A stretch of DNA of 64,000 nt from Riptortus pedestris (lineage: Eukaryota; Arthropoda; Insecta; Hemiptera; Alydidae): contig CM032228.1 of the NCBI GenBank assembly GCA_019009955.1, forward strand, positions 175,381,001 to 175,445,000, given 5' to 3'. The first letter of the stretch is position 1, and each line of letters opens with the position of its first letter. This document shows, in pieces, positions 15,410 through 25,922 of this stretch. The position numbers and the translations under genes were made by a program. The notes under the pieces are model-generated. The model did not search any database. It saw nothing but the letters and a program-made list of their open reading frames with translations, and was not told where the DNA came from.

Positions 15410-15830
15410 TAAATGTTGTGTTTCATTTAAAATTATTTCTTTGAAAGTAATATAAGGATATCTACGCGCCAATAAATTTGATCAAAAAATGTAAACAACA
15501 TAATTTATAGACTTTTTCGTGGTATACAAAAATGATTCATCACTAATTGTTGGTACCACTATCAAGTGCGAAAATATTTGCAATTTCTTATTTCCAACAG
15601 CTAATCTTCCCTCCCCTTAGTCGGTTTGGTTCTAAATCACTAGATTGTCCTAAATACAAAATTTGAACATTCTAAGGCTTAGCCGTTTTTTAAATATACG
15701 AGATTCGTACATAAAAACGAACTATGCCACGCCAAAACAAGTAAAATGGATTCGGGGAAGGTCAGAATGCATAATTCCGTTGAAATCTGTCAACCAAATA
15801 TTTCTCGATAACAGTACTTCTTTTACTTCG
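15410..15830 (+). repeat. Dispersed repeat family C, copy 1
   Basis: It aligns by eye, in order, with 23195-23560. Shared segments include 'catttaaaattattt', 'gatcaaaaaat', 'cataatttata', 'acaaaaatg.ttca', a CT-rich 'cctccccttt' patch, 'tttgaacattctaaggc', and 'ccacgccaaaacaagtaaaa'. The last motif resembles the 'acgccgaaactagtaaaaatgg' wording common in insect dispersed repeats. Class and borders unknown; a 86-codon frame within it is incidental. Confidence 0.55.
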
Positions 15831-16230
15831 TACAAGGAAGAAAAAAGGACAGTAGCAGACCTTCTGACCATAGCATCAATGTCTGAGAACCTTCAATGTC
15901 GGTTGAACCAAAGATTTTCGTAAATTTAATTTGTTTTTATATTTTCAAAAAACAAAAATTAAATTTTATTGTAATTGTTATGCTATCTAATTTAGCATTA
16001 CTTATTCACCAGCTACTCTCGTCACCAGTTTATTGAGGAACACAACCAACACAATGCAACATACTTCACTACATGAAATACTAAATAAATAAATTGAGGT
16101 CATCAATTTTGTGAAATTGGTTTCCTAAAGTCCTATGGGACATTATTTTCTACTTACAAGATGTATCAATGCATCAAAATGACACCTATTATTTTTCAGT
16201 TGACATTATAGACCTTAAATATCTTTCCCT
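15831..16230. other. AT-rich noncoding stretch, nothing recognised
   Basis: No supported feature. Confidence 0.5.
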
Positions 16231-16644
16231 GCTCCCGAGGTGGCTAGTGGGGTGGTTTGAGTGATTCGCAATCAGAGGTTTTACGTAGTGAGATCAACTC
16301 GACTAACAACGCCCGTTAACCAAGGAGGATCTAGAATGAGTTGTCTCCAGTAGACTGACGGTCCTCAATGTAACCGGGAGGGGGGGGGGTGGCAGTAGTG
16401 ATATCAAACGGCCAGTTTCCTAGTGGAAGGGATCTAGGAGTGTCAATGTTCTTCGTCAATGGGCTGTCAGACTGATTTACTCACTAGACTCCCGCTATTT
16501 CACTACAGCCATGACACAAGCGCATTCTGGTAAGAGCTGGTGTAACAACTCCGTGGTTACCCATTCAAGTACTGACCATGCTGCTTGATTCAGCTGATCT
16601 AAAGTCGGTTGCTCTACCACTGATCTATGAGAGGTCCCATATCA
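16231..16644 (-). repeat. Composite SINE-like element with tRNA- and 5S-rRNA-like modules
   Basis: Reading the minus strand from 16644, 'TAGATCAGTGGTAGAGCAAC' is a tRNA A-box/D-arm, followed by an anticodon-arm-like 'CCGACTTTAGATC'. Where a T-arm should come, the sequence changes to AAGCAGCATGGTCAGTACTTG then AATGGGTAACC, which matches the internal promoter region of animal 5S rRNA (AAGCAGC...TTAGTACTTGGATGGGTGACC) with a short internal deletion. At the other end, on the plus strand from 16231, 'GGTGGCTAGTGGGGTGGTT' and a degenerate B-box at about 16295 form a second tRNA-like head. The element is about 410 bp and includes a G10 run. It is not an intact tRNA or 5S gene. Confidence 0.55.
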
Positions 16645-18429
16645 TGAAACTTCTATACCCTGTTATTGCCAATCTTACTTATAGGGGTAATATGGTAAGG
16701 GGAGGAAACTTGAATTATCTTTCCCGTAACTTATCTACCTCTATTCTTTACAACAAAAAATTGGACCAAATAAACAACATGTCAACGTTTAATGAAATTT
16801 GTAATTAATGTTTCTGCAGAAATTATTCTGGAAAGATTATTCTGATGGATCTTTACTTAGATAATGTTCAAATAACCAGAGGATTTCTTGAGAACAATAA
16901 AACCTGTTTTTGGATATTAAGATTTTAAACCTGAAAAAAAAAATTAAATGAATTAAATGAGAGAGCAATATATTTCAATTGCCAATGTTAATCGGTAGAT
17001 TAATGAACGATTAACGGCTTCAGAGAATTTATTAATTCTTTTTGAAACATTCTGCGGTAACCATATGAGAATTTATTTTCCATTCAATCATTTCGCCAAT
17101 AAGGAACACTAGACAACATTGACTCTCACAATTCATATATACTTAAAGTCCAAAGTAGAAAGAAAGAAAAATAATTAATATTCTAACAACTAAATGGAAT
17201 AAATGGAGAAAATACTGGCTAAAAGAGCTTTTCGGAAAGTAAGAGAGCTGAAGGAAGTGTTTGCGCCGTGTTGAACCTGATGAAAAATTCAGAGCGAACC
17301 CTGCATTTTTCTAGCGAGAGGCTAACGGGAGCGAAGACTTGCCTCTTGGAGATTTAACCAATTTCCAGTCAGCTTCCAGCAAAATCAATCTCTTTCCCTT
17401 GCCTCCATATCTCCTCTTCCTCATCCCAGCCTAATACATGGTTTCGGCTTGGTCTCACCTTATACATGGTCTCACCCTCTTTGTAATATGGAAAACCCAC
17501 AAGGGGTTGACCTCATTTATTTACTTCACAATCCACCTCCTAAGGAATATCGGATAGATACAATTCCAGATAATATATTTATGGAAATTCATTCTACAAG
17601 ATCTTACAACTTAGGATGATTGAAAATATTCAAGAGTAAGAATATGAATGCTTGGATTCAATGGACTATCGTTTAGTATTCAATTAACATATTTCATAGT
17701 AATTTCAAAACTTATATTTACGCCTGAATAAATGAAATAAAAGGTTATGAATTGAACCTAACTAATATACGATTTCATTATTCCATTATGCTAATGAATG
17801 AAATATCCATTATAAAAAAATCATTCGTTTGAAGAAAATTCATTTATTTGAATTATTGAGCACCTTAAGCACATGAACATTAATAAAACCCTCTATGGTA
17901 CTAGTCCCTATTGCGATGATAGCGGAAGAATGTACTAACAGATATAACATACTAAAACTGCATCAAACTACTAACAAAATAACAGCAGAAGAAGTAGAAT
18001 ACCCGGTACCCTATATGAGTTGGACACGTTCTGGAATAATACCCGGCATCGTAATCATTAAAGAAAATGCAAATCACTTATACCAATATATAATTTACAC
18101 AGACGATAGCAAGGATGGACAGGACACAGACGCTGATTAATTTTTTTATTGGTTATTTAATTGTATTCCTGAATTGTTCTATTTAATGTTTTATTTTGTC
18201 AAGTTTAATTTTCATAATCTTATTTACATTTTTTTAAATTTACATATATTATTATATAAAAAATTGTTAAAAGTTTTTACAAAATGCACATATATCCAAT
18301 TATACATGGGATGTTCAGAAAAACAAACCCATAAAAAAAAAAATGTTATATGACATATTGTATTTCAAATTTAATGTCCTACTATTGCTGGTTTAAGCAC
18401 TTTTCCGTAACTTACCGAGACAGTAACAC
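16645..18429. other. Noncoding stretch, nothing recognised
   Basis: No gene or family recognised. 17230-17500 is the least AT-rich part. An 81-codon frame at 17895-18140 has no recognisable domain. Confidence 0.45.
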
Positions 18430-18562
18430 TTTTTAGTTTTCAGCCTTCAGTGTAGCACCCAAGATGAGCAACTGCTCCACTAGGCATGCTTCTTATTATA
18501 GGATAAATGCCCAGCACGTGGGAAATCTGCATCGCGTACCCAGTCTCTGCGTGAAAGACTTT
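18430..18562 (-). repeat. Degenerate HINE 5' end
   Basis: The segment at 18515-18562 reads CACGTGGGAAATCTGC, then 'cgcgtaccc', then 'ctctgcgtgaaagac'. This is the reverse complement of the HINE 5' terminus (GTCCGTCACGCAGG...GCAGATTTCCCACGTG) with substitutions. The 3' partner end was not found nearby. Confidence 0.6.
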
Positions 18563-19388
18563 TATTATTACTGGTATAATTGTTTGATTTATTTTATTTC
18601 TAGGTGCTAATGGCACTGATATAGGCCCTAAACAGAAGGTCTGAATGCCGCAATTATTTTACGTTCTGGAGTGTTGGGTCCAACTGAGGATTTAAAAATA
18701 AAAAGAAATGGTGAATTAAATTTATTATGGAGTTAACATAAATGATCACCCCCTGGTTTCGAGAATTGCTGTTAACTTTCGTTGACTTGCGCCTTTAATT
18801 GAAAAGTTTCACAGTCCCAAAAATTGTTTCGTCATTGTGTCAAACTATAATAAATTTGTATAAGCAATTAAAGACGTTAGATTCATGTTATTTTTCATAC
18901 TCACTTTTACGAAATTCGTCTTGAGCTCTTTATAGCTCGAATTCTTAAATTCCAATTTGCGGTTATATGGATTGTCGAAATTCTAAATATTTATTCCCAT
19001 ATTCAAGACCCAAATGAATGTGTTTCAGGTAATAAATAAAAATGAATTCAAAACCCTAGTAGCCATACACAGTTTTTAAGATAAAAATAAAATAGTTTAT
19101 TTATCATATAGAAATATGGAGTTGATTGGTTTTATAAAGTTGAATGGTTTCAAAATTTAGATGTTCAATTTCCACCAAAGTTCGATATGAAGAAGATTTG
19201 AAAAAATAAAAAAAAAAAACTATAGCTTTTTTGGTAATATTATAGTATTGGACTGATTATTTATTCTTCCTTCTTCTTACCAATTTTTGTAAAACCAATA
19301 CTTTTTATATACAACACCTTCAGTACTTTGGACAATTATTAGTCCACTAAACGCCATTAATTTTTTTTTCTAAAGTTAACTTGGGGGA
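18563..19388. other. AT-rich noncoding stretch, nothing recognised
   Basis: No supported feature. Confidence 0.5.
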
Positions 19389-19616
19389 GGGAGACCTCAG
19401 GTTAGTCATGTGAGTTAAAGCATAGGCCTTTATCTCACGTGGTAAATCGAGTTTACCTGGCGATTTTAATTCCCACCTGGGCAATTTATTTAGTGACGGT
19501 ATAATTAAATAAAACCCTTAGTCCCATCGTGGCTATAAAAGTCTGGTAACCTGTAAGTAAACCGCCCCAATTAGCCATAGAACCAAAAAGTGGACTTTAA
19601 TAAATAAAAATAATAT
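19389..19616 (+). repeat. tRNA-derived SINE, diverged full-length copy
   Basis: The head reads GACCTCAGGTTAGTCATGTG and the body and tail follow the copy at 9896-10121 ('tggctataaaagtctggtaa', 'gccccaattagccatag', 'ttaataaataaaaataat'). The B-box region is degraded ('gcgattttaattcccacc'). No clear target-site duplication. A 44-bp stretch beginning at the SINE tail (from 19609) recurs at about 19798. Confidence 0.8.
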
Positions 19617-19651
19617 AGTTAAATTGTTCAATTTATTTTAACTCGATTAAA

Positions 19652-20067
19652 TTCTGCCCTCTTTTTTTTTCTCCTATGAGGAGTTATTTATTTGAATGCA
19701 TGTTCCATTGCCAAATGGCATATTACATGTATGATTATGTTTAAATATATTTTTATTTTATAACATATACACGTTAATCAACTATCTACTCAAATATAAT
19801 AATATAGTTAAATTGTTCAATTTATTTTAATTCGATTATTTGACAACTGGCGAAATATGAAGATTTATATGAAAACATCTGTTCCCTGGACAGTTCACAC
19901 ATTAAAATATTGGTAATATGAGTGTAAAAATATGTTTGTTTGAAGATCTAAATCTAGGCACCTTGGCCTGTTTACTGATAGCTATGCGACCGATTCCACT
20001 GAAATCAAATATTTCTGCTAACCTGTTGGTGAGACTTTTCACCTACTCACCCCATTTGTCACCTTTT
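19652..20067. other. AT-rich noncoding stretch with a 44-bp direct-repeat copy
   Basis: 19798-19841 repeats 19609-19652 almost exactly ('aataatatagttaaattgtt' onward). Otherwise nothing recognised. Confidence 0.5.
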
Positions 20068-20199
20068 AGGAGATTTCCCTTAAGGGAAATCAGCTATTAA
20101 GGTCGTACTCATGAAGCGATTTTTGAATATGTTCTTCAAATGTCCATCGATCCTACCCAGGAGATGACGAAAATGAGGTCCGTTAAAAATTATATATAT
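20068..20199 (-). mobile_element. HINE 3' part, interrupted by a family B element
   Basis: This is the 3' end of a Helentron-like non-autonomous element on the minus strand. On the plus strand it reads GAGATTTCCCTTAAGGG (terminal hairpin), then AAATCAGCTATTAAGGTC, 'gatcctacccaggagatg' and a short (TA)n tract. The remainder of the same element resumes at 21379, beyond the B insertion. HINEs encode no protein; they are moved in trans by Helentron Rep/helicase proteins. Confidence 0.75.
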
Positions 20200-21378
20200 A
20201 CTAGCTCAGATACCCGACTTCGCTCGGGAATTCATTTGAGGCTGAATGTTGATGGTATTTTTTTGGCATAGCTTTATTTTGCACAATATTTTGACATTTA
20301 CCCGTCCCAGTGTTTAGGGTTAATACCCGTAGTTTCTGTGGATTTGTTAATAATAAAATTAATTTTTTATGTAAGACTTCACTGTCCTCCATATTGTCAT
20401 ATTTCCCGCTTCCTGTGCATTATGCATAGATTTGAATTATTAAGGACTAAATATTAACATACATTTGAATTAATTTTTGCAGGTGAGGTACCTGGTAGTT
20501 CATATTGAAAAGAATTCTTGAGCAAATTTCTCTAAATAACAAAATATACAACTTTTGTTATGTGCATATTTGCCGAAACTACAATAGGAAACGAAATATC
20601 ACTATTATTAATTTCAGGGCTCCCTTATAACCCCCACTCCTGCCTGTCTCTAGAAATAGTATGGCTTTTTATAAGGAAGGCGTTAGTGCTAATACACATA
20701 CTGAGTGTTTTATTTAGTTCGGTTGAGTCTTTTGTGCCAAATAAAATTTTTCACTTCCGCAATAATGTTTAGCGTATATCTCGTTTATAATTTGGTATAC
20801 GAAAAAAGTGTATATAACAAAAGTTACTCTAAATAGCAAAATAAACAACTTTTGTTATGTTCATATTTGCCGATAAACCAATAGGAAACGAAATATCGCT
20901 ATTTTTAATTTCTGGCTTCCCTTAAAACCCCCACTCCTGCCCGTCCCTAGAAATGTTGGTATGGCTTCTTATAATGAAAGCGTTAGTGCTAATACACATA
21001 CCGAGTTTTATTTATTTCGGTTGGGTCTTTTGTCCCAAATAATATTGTTGACTCCCGCTATAGTCATAAGCGTATAACTCATTTAAACTTCGGAATACGA
21101 TGAAAGTGTTTATGACAAAAGTTACTCTAAATAACAAAATAAACAACTTTTGTTATGTGCAAATTTGCGAAAAAACCAATAGAAAACGAAATATCACGAC
21201 TTTTAATTTCAGGCCTCCCTTATAACCCCCACTCCTGTTTGTCTCAGAGAAAATTAATATAGCCTATCTCTCAAGTTGGACCAGACTGCTCACGGTGTGC
21301 CAATTTAATTTAAAATCGGTTAAATAGTTTAGGAGTCCATCGCGGACAAACATCGTGACAGGAGATTTATATATATTA
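20200..21378 (+). repeat. Family B element nested in a HINE microsatellite
   Basis: It begins ACTAGCTCAGATACCCGACT inside a (TA)n tract and ends 'gacaggagatttatatatat' in another. It contains about 2.6 tandem copies of a roughly 297-bp unit starting near 20530, 20827 and 21124, each with 'aacttttgttatgt', 'aacgaaatatc', 'ccccactcctg' and 'gttagtgctaatacacata'. The 'GATACCCGGCTTCGCCCGGG' type start is a motif I know from arthropod dispersed repeats, but I cannot name the class. No coding frame of note. Confidence 0.7.
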
Positions 21379-21466
<88 letters not shown>

Positions 21467-21908
21467 CTGTTAACGCTTTAGAGGTCGCAATGTTTGCTTG
21501 ATCGTTACCAAACTCCATATTTAATCATTTTATGTAAAAATAAAGATCAAGTTCGTTAACGGCTGAAATCGGACCAGTTGGAGGGGGGGGGGGGGGTTAG
21601 AGGGGGTGGGGGATTTTCGAAAATTCGAAATATCTCCGTTACTGTACGTCGGAACAAAAAATTGTATTGACTCAATCTTATTGCAAATTAATTTAACTAT
21701 AAATATTATTATATACATTTATTCTCTATCTTGAATATTAACCAAGATATTTGAATTTTTATTAAATGTGGGCGGGTAACGGACGGAGTTTCCAGCAAAA
21801 AGTAGTTCGGCCGTTTCCGTAACTCTTCGGCACTCGTATGGAGATGTCTCTATTGTATAACATTACATGGGAAATCTACTTAGTTTACGCAGCCCCTCCG
21901 TAATGGAC
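21379..21908 (-). mobile_element. HINE 5' part after the family B insertion, with (TA)n(GT)n core
   Basis: (TA)n and (GT)n tracts (21380-21464) lead into 'tctgttaacgctttagaggt', 'gatcaagttcgttaacggct', G-rich runs, 'gattttcgaaaattcgaaat' and 'ttctctatcttgaatattaa', finishing with 'ACATGGGAAATCTACTTAG', 'cgcagcccctccgt' and GGAC at 21908. This is the body and 5' end of the HINE whose 3' end lies at 20068. Confidence 0.8.
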
Positions 21909-22992
21909 TTATTCTTGGTTTCCAGTTCAAGAGGAGAGTTTTTTTATAATAGTTCTTTCTTCAACGCCTAATGCAGTGGAATATGTTATTACTTAAATTA
22001 AATCAACTATGTATACATATGGGAGTGGAGTTTGTATTTTAGGTGATAGGCGGCGGGTGAGAAAAAGAGCAAATCCGAGATTGAAAGGGTTAGAAGAATT
22101 GAATTAGTAAAGAGAGTAGTGGATGAAAGGAGGTGCTAAAGAGGGGGATGAAAAGGACCGGCCCAATCCGAACTCTTTTCGGGGCCCGACAATGGCCCAC
22201 CACCTTTGTCTGAATTTAAAACTCTCCCCGCATTTATTTCGGCACAATATTTCCTCATCTCCTCCCCCCAATCACGGAGCTACTCAATCTCCTCCAAACA
22301 CTGTTCTCTAACCAAGGAACCCTTATCGCCTTAATTCCTCTTCGCCCGAGCAAACGATAAATCCATTGATAAAGTGCTGTTTAATCTGCTTTATCTGGAA
22401 TCGTTCCGCTTCGTCTTATCAGAATCTTCTCATAACATAGCAACTGAGTATCTGAAGCATTTGAATATTTAATTTTATCTAAATTTCATTTAAAAATTAT
22501 TGCAAAATATACACCATCTAAGACGAAGTTATTTTTAACCAATTTAATTAAATTCATTTCGTGAACATTTTACGATGACAAATAAATTCTTAAACTTCAA
22601 TATTCAACCAATTTTGAATGACGTGTGAATCACTACAAGGCGTTGCTTGTAATTATGTCTAATCCCAATACTTTATCTGCAATACATGAGCAATTTCTAA
22701 ACAAGTACAACTAATTAATAAAGTCACTGTAACAAGTATATATTGACAGGATAATTTCATCGCGCCTGTAAATTAATTCCTTTATTTTAAAAACGTTTGA
22801 TATATACCAAACTAATTAGCCAGCCAGTTGACAACGTGTTCTATATACAATATGCAAATTGTGCACCAGAGGTAAATTATATCGGGTACATGCTATAGGA
22901 GCGTGTATAGTATATAAGTATCTCTAAATTTTCACAAGCTAAGCCATTTCACACTTGTAAATCTAATTTAAGTTATGCTCAACTTAAATATA
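21909..22992. other. Noncoding stretch, nothing recognised
   Basis: 22080-22400 is GC-richer and CT-rich with short open frames but no recognisable domain. Confidence 0.45.
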
Positions 22993-23015
22993 TCAGTATA
23001 TATATATATATGTGT

Positions 23016-23058
<43 letters not shown>
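22993..23058. repeat. (TA)n(GT)n microsatellite
   Basis: A short TA tract followed by about 22 GT units with one GA interruption. No HINE-specific sequence flanks it. Confidence 0.95.
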
Positions 23059-23059
<1 letters not shown>

Positions 23060-23194
23060 CATTATCTATGAAGAAGTTATTCTTACCCGTTTAGAAGTAC
23101 CTCACCCTAAAGACGGGGCTATTCTAGTAATCTATTTGTAACAAATCTGCGCCATGTTCTCCCCTTGAATAAAATAAACAAAGGGTTATAGTGC

Positions 23195-23560
23195 ACTTCA
23201 CTTAAAATTATTTTACTTTATAGTTATATACGCCTTTTACAATGCATCTGATCAAAAAATAACCATAGAACATAATTTATATATCTTTCATGATAAACAA
23301 AAATGGTTCAATACAATTTTTGTCACTAAAATGTCTGGAGAAATTTCAAATTTTTAATTTCAGCGCTCTTCTCAGCCCTCCCCCCTTTCGTCAATTTTGA
23401 TAAGAAAGGAGACTGTGCCACTAGACTGTTAAACAGTTTTATAAGTGTAATTTGAACACTCTGAGGCCGTAAGCGAGATACATACAGACGTCACGCCGAA
23501 ACTGGTTAAAATTGGTTCAGAGAATCTCAAAACGGATAATTTATGATAATTAACTTAAAA
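23195..23560 (+). repeat. Dispersed repeat family C, copy 2
   Basis: Second copy of the repeat at 15410-15830, sharing the ordered landmarks listed there. The end region reads 'agacgtcacgccgaaactgg', close to a widespread insect repeat motif. No coding content. Confidence 0.55.
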
Positions 23561-24231
23561 GAAAATTCTCTTTTGCTACTACTACCATTTCGCTTAAATA
23601 TATATATTAGTTTCACATAGAAGGATTTTTTTGAGTAAAGCACAATATTTATCATTATTTTTTGCCTTTAACTTGCAAAATAGAAAAATGGAATATTGAA
23701 TTTTCAGGAAACTTCTTTTTAGAAATACGAAGTTAAATTTCTATGCTTTTCTATAAAAACTTTAATTTCTATTCTTACTAAGCTTACAAGGTGTGTTTAT
23801 ACTTAAAACATATATGAGGTGAAATATAATCTTTATAAATGGTACCTTTAGCACTAAAACGTCCATTGGTGTATTGTTTCCTCCGATCGCCAAGCCTATG
23901 TGATTGTGGGAAGAGTAGTGATAACGGAATGTAAAAGAAAAAGTCCACAAAGAGAATCATGAGTCAGGCTTGTATGAAAGCTGAGCCGGAGGGGTAAATG
24001 TAGTAGATAAGGGAAGAAAAATGAGGCAGCTCAAGCCAGTTCAGTGGTGGGAAAGAAAGGCCCAGTCCTTGCTTAAAATAAGCCTCATCAATTCAACCTT
24101 AGATCAGCCATTTCACCCTTTGTTTTTCTTTTAGAAGGATTACCAAATATATTTTTGGTCTCATAGTATACTTAGGAAGATCTTTCTAAACAAAAATCAT
24201 CGAAACACTTCAAATAAAGTGATAAAGTGCT
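23561..24231. other. AT-rich noncoding stretch, nothing recognised
   Basis: No supported feature. Confidence 0.5.
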
Positions 24232-24440
24232 CACATTAGCCATCTGGCTCAAGGCGTCGGTCATTATTCAATTAGCAACCCTACATTCGAAGAATCGTGC
24301 GTTCGATTCAGACGTGGGTAGTAGGAATTTTGTGACAAAATTATAAACTAAACCTTTAGTCCCAACCTGGATAGAAGTGGCAGGATATCTGTAACTTATC
24401 CCAAAAAGCCGCAGGAGCGTGAAATTGACGTTAAAAAACA
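24232..24440 (+). repeat. Diverged tRNA-derived SINE
   Basis: The head 'gccatctggctcaaggcgtc' (A-box-like) and the B-box GTTCGATTC at about 24301 are followed by the family body ('ggaattttgtgacaaaatta', 'tagtcccaacctggatagaa', 'gatatctgtaacttatccc', 'aaattgacgttaaaaaac'). It is more diverged than the copies at 9896 and 49711 and its tail is A-rich. Confidence 0.7.
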
Positions 24441-24485
24441 ACAAGTTTTCAAATTATTCAGGACTAAACATTAATTAAGTAATTT

Positions 24486-24760
24486 ATTGAAGTGAAAACT
24501 TCTTTAGGCACGTTGTGCACCCCGTAAGGAAGCATTTGCGGGAGAGGAAAAAAGTATGAAATCGCGACACCGCCACCCCCACCGCTAGTACTAAGGTTTA
24601 GAAATAAAATCATATGGTATTTTATAACCTAATCATTTGATAGTTTATTTACAATTGAAGTGAAAACTTCTTTAGGCACGTTGTGCACCCCGTAAGGAAG
24701 CATTTGTGGGAGAGGAAAAAAGTATGAAATCGCGACACCGCCACCGCCACCGCTAGTACT
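24486..24760. repeat. 107-bp module duplicated in tandem, 168-bp spacing
   Basis: 24486-24592 and 24654-24760 are identical except for about two bases. Each starts ATTGAAGTGAAAACTTC, contains a 'GTTGTGCACCCCGTAAGGAA' segment and a CCGCCACC run, and ends GCTAGTACT. The start of the module recurs inverted at 25381 (CTAAAGGAGTTTTCACTTC), so the 24486-25432 interval looks like one element with inverted ends and a duplicated left end. Confidence 0.85.
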
Positions 24761-24921
24761 CAACTCAAAGCTAAAGGAGCTTCTTTTCTTCATAACTCCA
24801 GAACCAAATTAGCTAGAGTTTTCGTTCGCATACCATTTTAAAGAGGACAAAACCAGCATCATTTCGTTCACAGATACTATATATCTACCATTTTTACTTT
24901 CATAGATATTTTAATCCGAAG

Positions 24922-24976
24922 TTTAAATAAATTCGAATATTTAAATAAATTCCGATATTTAAATAAATTCGAATCA
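24922..24976. repeat. Short tandem repeat 'tttaaataaattcgaata'
   Basis: About three imperfect units of roughly 18 bp in AT-rich sequence. Confidence 0.7.
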
Positions 24977-25380
24977 AAACTGTTTGTATCCTACTTTAGC
25001 TACCGTATACCGATTGTATCAGTTTTAGAAATTGGTGATGATGCTGGCAGTGATGATGGTGCAAGAGTTGTTGAAATTATGGATAGAAATTGATTTTTCT
25101 GAGTGTACTTAACTTATTTTTGTAAAGCATTTGTAATAATTCTGAAATATAATTTTTTTCTTTTATGTAAAATAACTGAAATAATTATGTATAGTATTTT
25201 ATATTGATAAATAAAACAATTCGTGGTACATTATTTTTTTTATCACTATTATTTTTGTCATTTCATTTTTTCATGTAAAATAGAACATAACTGTTACTTA
25301 TTGATAAATAACTAAAAATATTTTTAAAATAAGACTTCGAAAAAAAATTTCTCAGCAATGCCAAAATTGAGCGATCAAAG

Positions 25381-25432
25381 CTAAAGGAGTTTTCACTTCT
25401 ACCGGCAGTCCCCTGACTGCTTTTTTTTTTTT
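25381..25432 (+). other. Inverted end plus hairpin and T12 run
   Basis: CTAAAGGAGTTTTCACTTC is the inverse of the module start at 24486/24654. It is followed by GCAGTC-CCCT-GACTGC, a perfect 6-bp-stem hairpin, and 12 T residues. The layout resembles a pol III stop or a decayed element end; function is not shown. Confidence 0.5.
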
Positions 25433-25775
25433 GTATAGATACGGACTCTAAACAACAGCCATACATAATATTACATTTTCGATTTTAATGACTTTCATTA
25501 TACTTCTAAGCCATTGGAATATATTCGTTTCGTTTTCATATAGTTTGTAAAATGCATTAAGTGTTGTCCTACTGTTTCCCGTACGCAAATAAAATGTGTA
25601 TGTTCCAGCTGTTCTGAATATCACATGCGTTAGTAACATTGATGGAGCCAGACAGCTTCTCCTAGAGAGAGCATGAAATAGAACAAGGCTTTCATGGGAC
25701 TCACCCATTGTGAAGTGTTAAGGCCTCCTTTGTTATACTTCTTTATCTTTCCTTTAATTTATAATATGCCTGCCT
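25433..25775. other. Noncoding stretch, nothing recognised
   Basis: An 86-codon minus-strand frame (25448-25708) has no recognisable domain. Confidence 0.45.
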
Positions 25776-25879
25776 ATCAGCTTTAAAGGTTGAACTCATG
25801 ATGCGCGTTTCGAAATATGTCTTCAACAGTCCATGGATCCTTCCTAGGAGATATCGCAATTGTGATCTGTTTAAAATTA

Positions 25880-25916
<37 letters not shown>
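25776..25916 (-). mobile_element. HINE 3' part, interrupted by a second family B element
   Basis: The plus strand reads 'atcagctttaaaggttgaac', 'tcatgatgcgcgtttcga', 'ccatggatccttcctaggag', then a (TA)n tract (25881-25916). This is the HINE 3' region with the terminal hairpin eroded. The matching downstream part lies at 27298-27420. Confidence 0.65.

Positions 25917-25922
<6 letters not shown>

Noticed and set aside
16561..16644. A functional tRNA gene on the minus strand
   Set aside because: Only the D-arm and anticodon-arm regions look tRNA-like. The T-arm and a matching acceptor stem are absent and replaced by 5S-like sequence.
24486..24760. CRISPR-like array
   Set aside because: Only two units with a 61-bp gap, units of 107 bp, in a eukaryotic repeat context.
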